64,000 nucleotides of DNA, taken from NCBI GenBank assembly GCA_031963045.1, contig JASSUK010000034.1, positions 67,705 through 131,704 of the forward strand, given 5' to 3'. Made by a program: the position numbers and the translations under genes. Within the stretch, counting starts at the first letter, position 1, and the number at the start of each line of letters is the position of its first letter. This stretch comes from JASSUD01 sp031963045 (GTDB taxonomy: Bacteria > Pseudomonadota > Gammaproteobacteria > Burkholderiales > Burkholderiaceae). Shown in pieces: positions 17,515 to 26,554 of the stretch. The notes beneath the pieces are model-generated. The model worked only from the letters and a program-made list of their open reading frames with translations, was not told where the DNA came from and made no database searches.

Positions 17515-20493
17515 ATGGCCTTTTCGAGCTCTATCTCTAGATTAAATGCTGCCTTAGCCACCACTTCGCTCTTCACAAGGCTCATACAGACTTCACCTGC
17601 CAAAAACACCATTAAAGAAATACTTGCCTCACCAGACAAAGATACCGCCTCTAAACGTCTAGAAATATTTTTAGCACTGCACGGGCTACCGGAGAAACAG
17701 CGCCTCGTATTAGAACAAAAAATACCGGAAAAATATCTTCTCTCAGAAAAACTAAGGCTTCCACCGGAAATACAGAGCGCTATCCTTATCGAAGCTCTAT
17801 CACACTTCACTCCATACGAAATAGCGCTAATAACTATGCAAAAAAAAGGGCAAATTATTCAATTCAATACAGAAGGCTGCCATGCTTTGTATAAAAAATT
17901 TGATGCGCTTTACCCAAAGTGGGTTGCTTCGCTTTCAGAATTTACAGCAGTGATACATGATGCACACAAGTATGGAGGCAGAACCTTTAAACAAATTTTT
18001 GAGGGATTAAATTTACTGAAGTTTGCTCAAGAAACAGGTCCAAATTCCCATATTGACATTGCAAGCCTTCATCGCGCAGGTATCTTACAAAAAGGTTGGA
18101 TATACCCTGATGATATCGATACCAGTAAATTTGTTCAGAATAGATTTTTAGAGTGGGCACGAACAAACCCTACTTCTATTATGGCCTGCTTACGCTGGAT
18201 ACCTTCCCAAAAAGACATACCATCTTTACTCACAGAGGTGACAAAATATAAAAATTTATCACTTGTACAATCTGTATTTGAATTTATGGTGCAGCGCAAA
18301 ATACCTTTAGATAGAGATAGAGAAACTGCATTAGAAAAAGCCGTTACGAATGCTGATATTTCGATCGTTCGCTATTTATTTGATATTGGCGCACGTATCT
18401 ATGATTTACCTGAAGACACACTGCATGAAGCAGTACGAAGCACCTGTTTTGAAATGGTCGAATTACTGGTTAATAAAGGAGTAAAAATTGATCATAAAGT
18501 ATCAAGCTATAGTTCACTGCACCGAGGAAAAACAGCTATAGATGTAGTTGTGTCGAGACTTTCTATCAATTATTTTGACGATTCTCCTCCACCTGAACTT
18601 TTAAACAAAGGAGTAAATTTATTAAAAATACTCATCTATTTAATCCAAAAAGGACAAGAGCAAAATATTGTATTTAACACGTCGTGCAAACCTGAACGTA
18701 TATCCTTGCTGCATGTCGCTTGTTATGTGCAATCCCCAGCATTGCGAGCACAGTTAGCTACTTTGTTTATTGAACATGATCCTACAACTCTTTATACTCA
18801 AGATAGAGATATTTACGGAAATTATGGAAATACACCGCTACATACCGCAGTAGAAAAAAAGCAGTATGAAATGATCACTTTATTGCTTCAAAAAGGCGCA
18901 GATGTCACGATACGGGCTCATGGACATACCGTTATCGAGCGGGCAAAAAAAATAAATGATCCTGATACACTACATATATTGCGTAGCACAGGTCATACAG
19001 GCTCTGTTTCTAGTTATCAAGTTAATTGGCTCTCTCCACACTGGATTTCTACAGAGTTAGAATTGAGAGCATGGATAGATGATGCAGGTACCTATGGAAA
19101 TAGAACCTTTGCGCAGCTCTTTGAGGGATTAAATATCCTAAAGTTGATTAAACGAGCAGGTCCCCATGCACAAATCGACATCGCCCATCTACAGCGCGCG
19201 GGCATCTTACAAAAAGGCTTGGTATACCCTGATAACATCGAGGCCAGCACATTCATCCAAATACAATTTCTAGAATGGCTGCGAACTAACCCTGCTTATA
19301 TCGTGGCCTGCTTACGATGGTTACCTGCGCAAAACCGCATACCCGCTTTACTGACAGAAATCGTAAAACATGGCAATGTATCCATGCTGAAATCCGCATT
19401 GGAATTTATGGAGCAGCACCATATAATATCTTTAGATAAAACCGCTGCCTTAGAAACTGCTATTAAAAATGCCCATGTTCCGATTGCTCGCTATTTGTTC
19501 AATAACGGAACCCACCTTCATGATTTGCCCAAAGATATCCTACATAAAGCCGCTCAAACTGGATGCCTAAAAATGGTCCAGTTATTGGTTGAAAAAGGGG
19601 CAAAACTAGATGAAAAAGGACCCGGGCTTTCTTTATCGCATGAAGGAAAAACCGCTGCAGAGGTTGCTGTATCAGCTATTTATGCAAACTATTTTTCTTC
19701 TTCAAAAACACTGCGCAAACATGGCATAAATCTGGCACAGATTGCAGCGTACTTAATACAAAAAAATCAAGAGCAAGACCTTCCATTTAATATTCAAAGC
19801 ACCCCGCATGGCATAACGTTATTACATGCTATTTGCTACATAAAGCCCCATGCACAAGGGCTAGAAATTGCTAAGCATTTATTTGACCAAAATGTTGATA
19901 GCATCCATATCGGGAATAACTATTTGCGCAATGGCAATATACCTTTACATATGGAAAAAAATACCCCATTACATACTGCACTAAAAGAAAAACACCACTC
20001 CATGATGGAATTTTTGTTTAGCAAAGGAGCCTATATTACTTTAAGCCCTTTGGAATATATTCTATTAAGGCTCAGAGATCCAAAAGCCTTTCTGATATTG
20101 CAAAAAAATAAAGGGGCCGTATCTATACATATTAAACATAGCAGTATTATTAGCGCGTTGTATTTTAATCGCCTGCTATATCGTTTACATACCCTAATTC
20201 GCTCTATGACTTGGCCTTTTTTTTTGCGTGCGGACTACTATAATTTTCTTCAAAGCTATTTTCAAAGATATAACTTGATTGCTAATAATAGAGCTGCTGC
20301 AAACCTCCCTGTACGGCGCGTACAAGATCTTGGCATAGTATCTTCAACCTCGCTATACCGACCATTAGATGCAATGCATGCATTTCGTACTCGCTCCATA
20401 TTTCAAAGAAGTACCTTCACCAGTGATATGCACTCAACAGATGATCCAGCGCTTGGGCTACTCTTGAGCGATGACGAAGATGTATCTCTATAA
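17515..20493 (+). CDS. F-box-like ankyrin-repeat protein, paralogue 2
   Basis: A 992-residue paralogue of 13671-16250, with a shared upstream region. The F-box-like core is better conserved (LRLPPEIQSAILIEALSHF, about residues 81-100). Ankyrin repeats include TPLHTAVEKKQYEMITLLLQ and CLKMVQLLVEKGAKLDEKG, and the same internal duplication is present. It has about 130 extra C-terminal residues, including an Arg-rich stretch and an acidic end (LLSDDEDVSL). Together the two genes form a tandem duplication interrupted by a divergent coiled-coil gene. The role in ubiquitin-ligase recruitment is inferred from domain content only. Confidence 0.83.
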   Translation: MAFSSSISRLNAALATTSLFTRLIQTSPAKNTIKEILASPDKDTASKRLEIFLALHGLPEKQRLVLEQKIPEKYLLSEKLRLPPEIQSAILIEALSHFTPYEIALITMQKKGQIIQFNTEGCHALYKKFDALYPKWVASLSEFTAVIHDAHKYGGRTFKQIFEGLNLLKFAQETGPNSHIDIASLHRAGILQKGWIYPDDIDTSKFVQNRFLEWARTNPTSIMACLRWIPSQKDIPSLLTEVTKYKNLSLVQSVFEFMVQRKIPLDRDRETALEKAVTNADISIVRYLFDIGARIYDLPEDTLHEAVRSTCFEMVELLVNKGVKIDHKVSSYSSLHRGKTAIDVVVSRLSINYFDDSPPPELLNKGVNLLKILIYLIQKGQEQNIVFNTSCKPERISLLHVACYVQSPALRAQLATLFIEHDPTTLYTQDRDIYGNYGNTPLHTAVEKKQYEMITLLLQKGADVTIRAHGHTVIERAKKINDPDTLHILRSTGHTGSVSSYQVNWLSPHWISTELELRAWIDDAGTYGNRTFAQLFEGLNILKLIKRAGPHAQIDIAHLQRAGILQKGLVYPDNIEASTFIQIQFLEWLRTNPAYIVACLRWLPAQNRIPALLTEIVKHGNVSMLKSALEFMEQHHIISLDKTAALETAIKNAHVPIARYLFNNGTHLHDLPKDILHKAAQTGCLKMVQLLVEKGAKLDEKGPGLSLSHEGKTAAEVAVSAIYANYFSSSKTLRKHGINLAQIAAYLIQKNQEQDLPFNIQSTPHGITLLHAICYIKPHAQGLEIAKHLFDQNVDSIHIGNNYLRNGNIPLHMEKNTPLHTALKEKHHSMMEFLFSKGAYITLSPLEYILLRLRDPKAFLILQKNKGAVSIHIKHSSIISALYFNRLLYRLHTLIRSMTWPFFLRADYYNFLQSYFQRYNLIANNRAAANLPVRRVQDLGIVSSTSLYRPLDAMHAFRTRSIFQRSTFTSDMHSTDDPALGLLLSDDEDVSL

Positions 20494-20514
20494 TAAATAT
20501 AAATTAATTGGCAT

Positions 20515-20547
20515 GTTGCTTCTACTTTCAAGAAAAGTGGAAGCAAC
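20515..20547 (+). terminator. Hairpin after the second ankyrin gene
   Basis: GTTGCTTCTACTT (20515-20527) pairs with AAGTGGAAGCAAC (20535-20547), one G-U pair, followed by AGCATTTTCTATT. The loop and flank match those of hairpin 16530-16563, so the terminator was duplicated along with the genes. Confidence 0.75.
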
Positions 20548-20606
20548 AGCATTTTCTATTGTAGAAATAAAAAACTATTTTTTATATTTCAGAAAAATTT
20601 TTTTCT

Positions 20607-21098
20607 TTAATCAAGTTTTGGAAATTTGCTTATTAAAAATGCTCTTTCCTCTCTTGCCTCTCCTAATGTTCTTAGTATATGATTTCTCTCTACCTGTAAT
20701 TTAGAGTATTTGTGCTTTTCACTTTCAAGCGCAGCTTCATAATTAGTTTTCTGGACTTCCAATTCTTTTTTCAATTCTGCGATATGCTTTTCCTGAGAAC
20801 CAATGCGATCACTCATTTTCATTATGAGCTCATTATATCCTATATTGTTATTCACTATTTTATTTAAATAAAATAGTGGATTCAAATAGTCATTTTCATT
20901 ATTCAATACATTATTTTCAGACGGCGGCTCTAATGAAGATATAGATGCTATATTTTCTTGATTACTAGAAATATTGTGTACATCAGTAATGTTTAACGGT
21001 TTTTTATATTCTGCATCTTCCTCTCTTAATTGTTGACTTTTGGTAGATCCCCCCTGCTGCGCGGATACAGAACCATGGGCATTAGTCATACTGAGCAT
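20607..21098 (-). CDS. Coiled-coil protein
   Basis: No family recognised. The 163-residue protein starts behind an AGGAG-like site. The first ~85 residues are polar (Asn, Ser, Gln). A coiled coil covers about residues 90-150 (SQEKHIAELKKELEVQ, YEAALESEKHKYSKLQ). There is no membrane helix. It lies 155 bases upstream of the next minus-strand gene's stop codon and does not share an obvious operon with it. Confidence 0.65.
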   Translation of the reverse strand: MLSMTNAHGSVSAQQGGSTKSQQLREEDAEYKKPLNITDVHNISSNQENIASISSLEPPSENNVLNNENDYLNPLFYLNKIVNNNIGYNELIMKMSDRIGSQEKHIAELKKELEVQKTNYEAALESEKHKYSKLQVERNHILRTLGEAREERAFLISKFPKLD

Positions 21099-21253
21099 AC
21101 ATTTCTCCTAATATATTATTTTATAACTATCTTTTATTCTTTATACCATCCAATATATATTTCCAAAACCTCTGCTTATTAATTCATATTGATATCCTAG
21201 CATGCAAGATGAGGCCAAAGGAAATTATCAATACAAATACTTTCTAATAAATT

Positions 21254-22858
21254 TTATGCGATAAAATCAGGTTGAGTAGACATATAAAATTTGGAAATAG
21301 CAATATTCCATATATTTCCTTCGCACTGCACAATAAGCGTTGGATCTGTTGCAGCTTGCTGCCAAGCTATATGGTTTATATACGGTAATTTTTCATTTAA
21401 TGATTTGAAAGGTATTATGGCAATGAGTTTGCTCTTATCAGAACCAATATTTAAAACCCTACACTCTTCTAGCGTGCTATCTGCATAGGCCAACCATTTT
21501 CCATTTTCAGAAATGGTGATAGCCCGGATAAAACCATGCTCATCGCCAAAGTCAAAATACGGCCTTTTTGCATTTTCTATGACCTCGTCTATGCTCCAAA
21601 GGCGAACGCGACAACATTCTTTACCATTAACGCTATAAGCGTACCTTACTACTAATAATTTCCCATCTGCAGAGGCAGCTAGCCCTATTATTTTTTGTTC
21701 GTCCGATTCTAATTTTATTTCTATCTCGTTATTATTTTCTAGCGCAGATAAATAGACTGCACTATCCCCAGCAGAGGCTATCCATTTATTATTTAATAAA
21801 AAAATAGGGGGGAGCTGCTTCTCACTCGATTGCAAAGTGCGTGCTACTTGATTACTTTCAGCGCGTTTTACAAGATTTAATTTATTTTTTTCCATTGCCT
21901 CATATACAAGCCAATGCCCATCTGATGAGATTGCTTTAAATAAAGAGCCATTATGGATTTCAGGTGACGCTACTATTAGGCTAGGTTCCTTCGAAGAAGA
22001 AAGCTCCCACACGATACTACCTTCTATTGAGCTAACCACAAAATATTTGCCATCTTGTGAAATAAAAGAAACATAATAATGTTGTGCAAGATAATTTTTA
22101 ATAATAGGTAATTTTTCCTGCTCTCCAAATGCGAAACGCCCCTCCAACTCTAAACTAGTTGTGTTAAATAAAAAATTTTCGCCAGCTTTGCTCTCATGGG
22201 CAGCCACTATCCATTTTCCATCCGTGGATAGAAGAAAATTATTACCTTTAGAGGGAGACACAATTTGTCCCAAATACGTACCGTATTTTTGAGGAATGAT
22301 AGTAGATGTAGCACGATCGATTTTTTCTATCTCTGAAGATTGAATACTTTTTATTTCTTCTTTTAGTGCACTATTTTCTTCTTCTAGTGTTCTATTTTGC
22401 TCAACACGCTCGATATCTTTTGCTTCTAACTCGGCCATATGCTGAGATAACGCTACCATCTGCTGAGATAAACCATTCAAAAATTGAAAACCGTTATTCG
22501 TATTTGGAGAATCAGACAGTTGGTTTTGTATACTTCTAAAGCACTCTTCCAGTGTAGCTAATACTGTGCTTTTATACTCTGTAAGATCCTGATCATCTTG
22601 CTCTTCGGTACAAAACTCTATACCAGCTTGCTGTTTTACGGCTATCGTGATCTTATCGTGTAGTTCTTTTTTCTTCTCTTTACTTTTTTGCTCTAATAGC
22701 GTTTTTTGTGATGCTTCCAGTTGATCCATAGATACACTAATAGCGCCATGAAGCAGCGTAAATAAATCATTATGCTCTTGCACCACAACTGGTTCTTGCG
22801 ACTCTGGTGTAGAAAGGCTGGTGCTATTGGGTTGGGACGATAAAATTGGGGTAATCAC
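21254..22858 (-). CDS. Coiled-coil/beta-propeller protein
   Basis: A 534-residue protein. The N-terminal ~185 residues are coiled-coil rich (LEASQKTLLEQKSKEKKKEL, LEEENSALKEEIKSIQ). The rest consists of degenerate WD40-like blades with recurring DGKWIVAAHES, DGHWLVYEAME, DGKLLVVRYAY and NGKWLAYADST motifs. The blades belong to the same style as those at 11345 and 26555, but the membrane hairpin is replaced by a coiled coil. The ATG lies behind AGGAGAG. This is a scaffold-type architecture of unknown function. Confidence 0.78.
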   Translation of the reverse strand: MITPILSSQPNSTSLSTPESQEPVVVQEHNDLFTLLHGAISVSMDQLEASQKTLLEQKSKEKKKELHDKITIAVKQQAGIEFCTEEQDDQDLTEYKSTVLATLEECFRSIQNQLSDSPNTNNGFQFLNGLSQQMVALSQHMAELEAKDIERVEQNRTLEEENSALKEEIKSIQSSEIEKIDRATSTIIPQKYGTYLGQIVSPSKGNNFLLSTDGKWIVAAHESKAGENFLFNTTSLELEGRFAFGEQEKLPIIKNYLAQHYYVSFISQDGKYFVVSSIEGSIVWELSSSKEPSLIVASPEIHNGSLFKAISSDGHWLVYEAMEKNKLNLVKRAESNQVARTLQSSEKQLPPIFLLNNKWIASAGDSAVYLSALENNNEIEIKLESDEQKIIGLAASADGKLLVVRYAYSVNGKECCRVRLWSIDEVIENAKRPYFDFGDEHGFIRAITISENGKWLAYADSTLEECRVLNIGSDKSKLIAIIPFKSLNEKLPYINHIAWQQAATDPTLIVQCEGNIWNIAISKFYMSTQPDFIA

Positions 22859-23215
22859 ACACCTCTCCTATTGAAATGGATTGCAATATTTCTATCGTTA
22901 CTTTCTATTTTTTTAATTTCAGCCTATGGTAGGTATCCAGCCGTAGGTTGGGGCGAGACACAAACAACAACAGCAAACCACTGCCTCCTTAAAGAGCAGC
23001 TTATAAACTCAAAATTAAAGATTTAAAGTGGGCGGTATGCATGTTGGGGTTCCTTCGTCACCACCAACCTACCGTTCTTTGATTTTCTTGTGGTTGGTAG
23101 AGTTTGATAGAACCATTTGACATAGCCATTTCGGTAGGTTGGTGGTGATGAAGGAACCCCAACATGATGACCACTGTCTTCTCGAATACCTACGTAACAT
23201 CAGTTTATTCGTAAG
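22859..23215. other. Spacer with three REP-like copies
   Basis: No gene is seen. The interval carries an eroded copy near 22943 (GTAGGTTGGGGCGAGACAC), a reverse subtype A copy at 23037-23073 and a forward subtype A copy at 23134-23166. The latter two form an inverted pair with arms that face away from each other. Confidence 0.75.
23037..23166. repeat. Inverted pair of REP-like elements (subtype A)
   Basis: The reverse copy 23037-23073 reads ATGTTGGGGTTCCTTCGTCA... and the forward copy 23134-23166 reads GTAGGTTGGTGGTGATGAAG.... Both carry the GA(C/T)GAAGGAACC core, separated by ~60 bases. Confidence 0.88.
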
Positions 23216-23971
23216 CTAAATAGTTTGATAATTTTCTATCCGTATCGAATCCAGCGGCAATACATTTGATTGCATGCGGTTTTGAGCCATGGTCTTTTTT
23301 ATTTGAATCCAACTCAAAAAACCGCTATACACCACATTGAGTATATCAAGCCCCAATATCAACGCATGATTTTCATCATCCTTTTCAATCCTATGTAAAT
23401 ATACACTTTCGAAAAAAATAATAAAACAACCAGCCTGTAGTGCATAATAAAAATAATCATCCATTTTTTCTATATTTTTTAAATATTGAAAAGCAGATGA
23501 AAAACAATTTGTTGGCTGCGCTGTAATATTTAAATTTTCTGTTGTTACGGCTTGCTCAGGCAAGCGCCTAGATTGCCACCACTTTGCCACTGTCTTAGAC
23601 GCACTCACAGAAGAAGCCGTGCAGGAGAAAATTCTCTTTGCATAGACCAATGCGATAATGACAATATTAATAATCTGAGTGCCCAGTATCTCTTTATGAT
23701 TTTCATTATATTTTTCGAGACCGTGGAAAAGGAGAATAGCTGCAGTCATTACAGTAGAGCTCACTGATAATATACACTCCCAATGGCCTTTTGGATCAAC
23801 CCGCTCTTCGATATAAGACAGCAGCTGATCTGTCGTTGTAGGTACTTCGTCAGCCTGCTCTGTTTCTACTAGAGGTTGCCTGACTTCAATTTCTTCGTCT
23901 ATAGTAGGAGAATTGGATTGATTATGATATGGAGGGCAAATTGATGATAGTGAAATAAGGCTCATCTGCAT
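23216..23971 (-). CDS. Four-helix membrane protein, paralogue 1
   Basis: A 251-residue protein, paralogous to 29546-30304 (shared MQM-L-SLSSICPPY-N-SN start and YHENHKEILGTQI-NI core). Hydrophobic segments lie at about 63-85, 96-118, 170-190 and 200-222, arranged as two repeated helix pairs. Each pair is followed by an EN-H-LGLDILN-type motif, so the protein is an internal duplication. The ATG follows AAGGAAAT. Upstream sequence is also conserved between the paralogues. Function unknown. Confidence 0.75.
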   Translation of the reverse strand: MQMSLISLSSICPPYHNQSNSPTIDEEIEVRQPLVETEQADEVPTTTDQLLSYIEERVDPKGHWECILSVSSTVMTAAILLFHGLEKYNENHKEILGTQIINIVIIALVYAKRIFSCTASSVSASKTVAKWWQSRRLPEQAVTTENLNITAQPTNCFSSAFQYLKNIEKMDDYFYYALQAGCFIIFFESVYLHRIEKDDENHALILGLDILNVVYSGFLSWIQIKKTMAQNRMQSNVLPLDSIRIENYQTI

Positions 23972-24017
23972 ATTTCCTTATACAGGTAATTTTCTCTTTT
24001 AAATACATTATATAAAA

Positions 24018-24104
24018 TCATAAAATGCTGCAACCATAATGAACCGCCTTTGCATTTTGCAAGTATTTATTATATGTAGCTTCCATGCCTAATGGTTTTA
24101 GCAT
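24018..24104 (-). pseudogene. N-terminal remnant of a paralogue of the 613-residue gene
   Basis: From the ATG at 24102-24104 the frame reads MLKPLGMEATYNKYLQNAKA and stops after 28 codons. The start aligns with MVNPLGTETTYST of the gene at 31017-32858. The ~100 bases upstream of both (GAGTAATAACGCG..., GCATCTTTT, CATAGCGC) are also alike. The promoter and first codons therefore survive from a lost copy. The four-helix protein gene begins about 47 bases downstream. Confidence 0.55.
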
Positions 24105-24144
24105 AGCGCCTCTATATTTATACGCATCTTTTAAAGCATTTTAC

Positions 24145-24213
24145 GAGTAATAACGCGTATATATAACGTGAACAGGCCTTACAGACCCATCCATTCATAC
24201 CCGTAATTTTTTA
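24145..24213 (-). promoter_or_regulatory. Conserved upstream element, copy 1
   Basis: On the minus strand it reads ...GGGTATGAATGG, a short inverted motif GGTCTGTAAGGCC, then GTTCACGTTATATATACGCG. It matches copies near 24849, 26218 and 32902. Each copy lies upstream of a minus-strand gene or remnant. TATATA is a plausible -10 region and the GGTCT/AGACC dyad a plausible operator, both inferred. Confidence 0.55.
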
Positions 24214-24271
24214 GTTTATGGAGTATGTATACATAATTACTTCTCTACCACATACCCAGTAAAAACATCAA

Positions 24272-24307
24272 AAAAATGCCCCAAACACGCTGAATGAGTG
24301 GGGCATT
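24272..24307 (-). terminator. Terminator of the 24365 gene
   Basis: AATGCCCCA (24275-24283) pairs with TGGGGCATT (24299-24307). On the minus strand the stem is followed by a run of Ts, as expected downstream of the stop at 24365. Confidence 0.85.
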
Positions 24308-24364
24308 ATTTCTATTTTTTGTAATGGATTATTTTTAATTATTATTGAACTCAATCGACTGCTA

Positions 24365-24673
24365 TCACAGTTCTGCAAGCAAAAGCAGGGTAATAAGAAT
24401 CGGTATACAAAATAAGGAGGAAAGTGGAGCTACAAAAGCAACAGGCATAAGGCATATCAATGCTATCAATAGAAGGGCCTGATCAGTAAGTGTCGTATCC
24501 GTGCCCCTCTGCACATATGACTTTTCCTGCACCACTCTCTCTCTTTGATAGGGAGAATTACTCTTTACTCTGCTGCCATCTCTTTGTTCAATTGTTGAAT
24601 CAATTTTGGTGGTGTGAAATGGATCATTAATAACGGCATAGTGTGCTGATATAAAAGGTGTAGGAAAATACAT
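24365..24673 (-). CDS. Small membrane protein with conserved leader
   Basis: No family recognised. The 102-residue protein starts at an ATG behind GGAGAT. A polar N-terminal region (about 70 residues) is followed by a hydrophobic hairpin (QALLLIALICLMPVAFVA and LFCIPILITLLLLAEL) that runs to the C-terminus. Its 5' leader and upstream ~220 bases are duplicated before the RelA/SpoT-like gene and, in part, before the gene at 30525. This suggests common control of three otherwise unrelated proteins. Confidence 0.65.
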   Translation of the reverse strand: MYFPTPFISAHYAVINDPFHTTKIDSTIEQRDGSRVKSNSPYQRERVVQEKSYVQRGTDTTLTDQALLLIALICLMPVAFVAPLSSLFCIPILITLLLLAEL

Positions 24674-24686
24674 ACTATCTCCGCGC

Positions 24687-24907
24687 AGCTACTAGGCAGC
24701 AGCAAAAAATGGATTTCCAAATATGGAGGAATCGTATTAAAAATTGGCAGGTCAAGAAGGTGCTAAACTGCATAGAATTTCAATGCCGAAGGGTAGAGCT
24801 TGATCTCGCCTTCTCCTTTACACATTACCGGCTCTTACAATTACTGAAACGCGTTTATAACGTGAATCGTCTCTACAGGTCTATCCATTTAGACCCTTAA
24901 TTTTTTT
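24687..24907 (-). promoter_or_regulatory. Duplicated promoter plus leader, copy 1
   Basis: It is homologous over its whole length to 26058-26277, and its first ~60 bases also match 30851-30910. The common leader on the minus strand reads AATACGATCC..., then CCATTTTTTGCTGCTGCCTA, then GTAGCT, directly before the Shine-Dalgarno of the gene. The distal end contains the promoter-like element (GTTATAAACGCG, TATCC dyad region at 24849-24907). Confidence 0.7.
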
Positions 24908-24927
24908 ACCCAGCCATATATTTACCT

Positions 24928-26076
24928 CTATTCTAAGTAAGTAGCTGTGTCCAATAATTTAAGGGAGCAATCCAAGCTTGCACGTAAAAATTTTTTTGTC
25001 ATCAGTGGAGTGTGCCCATCGCTACGTGATTTCCGTAGCATGAAGGGCCCTGCCGGGCGGGGAGGAGATCGACCTTCTTGTGCTTGCCCCACGCACTCTA
25101 TGATCTTTTTCATCGCCTGCTCATGCTCATTTCTGTAAATTCTTGTTCCGTCTTGAAAACGCAAGGGCATATTTCTTATCTGGAAATAGTAACGCTGACT
25201 CTTTTTCTCAATTTTAGATTTTTTATCCATATCTTGCGATCCTAGCGTCCGTAGTTTTTCGTACAGTTTATGACCTTCTCCAGCATGGAATCCGTGTATT
25301 CTCGCCCATTGATCGATTTTGAAAAAAATCTTCTCACCCAAAACTTCTTTCGCTTTATTTTTTGGAACTTCCGTATAAATCATCTGAGGGGAATTAATCT
25401 TGACCTCCGCAATGAGTCCTGTTCTGGTGGTCAGCGTTGCATTGATCCCGCTATAGCCGGACGGTATATTCTCTTCTAACAATACCTTGAGTCGGGCCCC
25501 ACGTGCTTTCAGTTTCTCGCATACTTTCCTAAAATTTCTAGGGTCAACAATAAGCGTATTTCTGGCCAGATCTGTTATTTTCTCCACATTTCCACCATAA
25601 TCACGATTAATCTTTTCCATCGCTCTTTGCTTTGATTTAATCGGCGCTTCAAGAACTCTTCCAGGTGGACATATAGATTGCGCAATTTCTTTTGCTAAAG
25701 CATCAATTTCTTGTTTTGCGTGATACGCTTTTCGATATATGTCTAAAAAAGATTGCGGATAACGTAACATATCTTGCTCCGCCGCTTCCTCAATCCTTCC
25801 AAGCTGAATCACTCTTTTCAGCGTATCTTGCACTTTAGCGTACAAACGTTGGGTCTCAACAATCATGTTGTGGTGCCGATGATGGGCCCAGTCGAAGCAT
25901 TCTTTGCCCTTTTTGACGTAATACGCTGGATCATTGCCCAAGACAGGTCGATTAAAAACGGGAACACCAATTATTTTATTTATCATTGGATTGATGAGCT
26001 TTGGGTAATTTACCCCTCGTTTAGACAAACGGCTACTTCGTCTAGCTATCGCTACATAGCTACTAGGCAGCAGCAA
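24928..26076 (-). CDS. RelA/SpoT-domain-like protein
   Basis: About 382 residues in the open frame. A helical N-terminal region (about 60-130) is followed by a stretch like the RelA/SpoT nucleotidyltransferase fold: IKSKQRAMEKINRDYGG, then ITDLARNTLIV, then IPSGYSGINATLTTRTGLIA and EVKINSPQMIY. These correspond to the KS-x-SI-x-K, D-LA-R and GY-x-x-E-Q elements of the family. No HD hydrolase, TGS or ACT domain is present. It could be a small (p)ppGpp synthetase or a toxin or effector derivative. The frame begins at a TTG inside the conserved leader without a clear ribosome site, so the true start may lie downstream. Confidence 0.65.
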   Translation of the reverse strand: MLLPSSYVAIARRSSRLSKRGVNYPKLINPMINKIIGVPVFNRPVLGNDPAYYVKKGKECFDWAHHRHHNMIVETQRLYAKVQDTLKRVIQLGRIEEAAEQDMLRYPQSFLDIYRKAYHAKQEIDALAKEIAQSICPPGRVLEAPIKSKQRAMEKINRDYGGNVEKITDLARNTLIVDPRNFRKVCEKLKARGARLKVLLEENIPSGYSGINATLTTRTGLIAEVKINSPQMIYTEVPKNKAKEVLGEKIFFKIDQWARIHGFHAGEGHKLYEKLRTLGSQDMDKKSKIEKKSQRYYFQIRNMPLRFQDGTRIYRNEHEQAMKKIIECVGQAQEGRSPPRPAGPFMLRKSRSDGHTPLMTKKFLRASLDCSLKLLDTATYLE

Positions 26077-26277
26077 AAAATGGATTGTATAAATAGGGAG
26101 GGATCGTATTAAAAATTGGCAGCCTGAGAATGTGCTGAACTGAGTGGAATTTCAATACTGAAGGGGTTGATCTAACCTTCTCCTTTTACGCATCATCTGA
26201 ATCTTACAATAACTAAAAAACATATATAACGTGAACTGCCTCTACAGACCTATCCATTTATACCCTGAGTTTTTCGG
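26058..26277 (-). promoter_or_regulatory. Duplicated promoter plus leader, copy 2
   Basis: Homologous to 24687-24907 along its full length (CTACTAGGCAGCAGCAAAAA, ATCGTATTAAAAATTGGCAG and TTCTCCTTTTAC blocks). The promoter-like part is at 26218-26277 (ATATATAACGTGAA...). Unlike copy 1, the downstream ATG-plus-Shine-Dalgarno is not preserved. Confidence 0.7.
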
Positions 26278-26554
26278 GATATAAAGAAACTATATCGTTA
26301 TTTTTATAGTCTAGGCGCGCCCTACTCTACAAAAAAATAGCAAAATGAGGGAGTAAAAAATAAGGTAAAAAGGGTAGTTATAAAAAAAGCAGCCTAAACC
26401 AGCATTTTAAAAAAATAGCGCATGCAAGAAAAATTATCAGTTATAAACTGTAGTAGCAAATCTGCTTCTGAATGGTAGAAAGCGGGATTCAAAAAACGAC
26501 AGCGTTTTTGCATCTACCGCTGTTTTCCCTCCCTTTCTTCAATCAGGAGAAATA
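26278..26554. other. AT-rich intergenic region
   Basis: No gene is seen. It contains the shared 5' flank of the two divergent genes. A short inverted motif GACAGCG...CGCTGTTT lies at about 26497-26527, shortly before the AGGAG of the 26555 gene. Confidence 0.4.

Larger units (their letters stand above)
23972..24364. other. Spacer: gene remnant, promoter-like repeat and terminator
   Basis: This 393-base interval holds a 28-codon remnant of a larger gene (24018-24104), the promoter-like element at 24145-24213 and the terminator of the next minus-strand gene (24272-24307). Confidence 0.65.
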
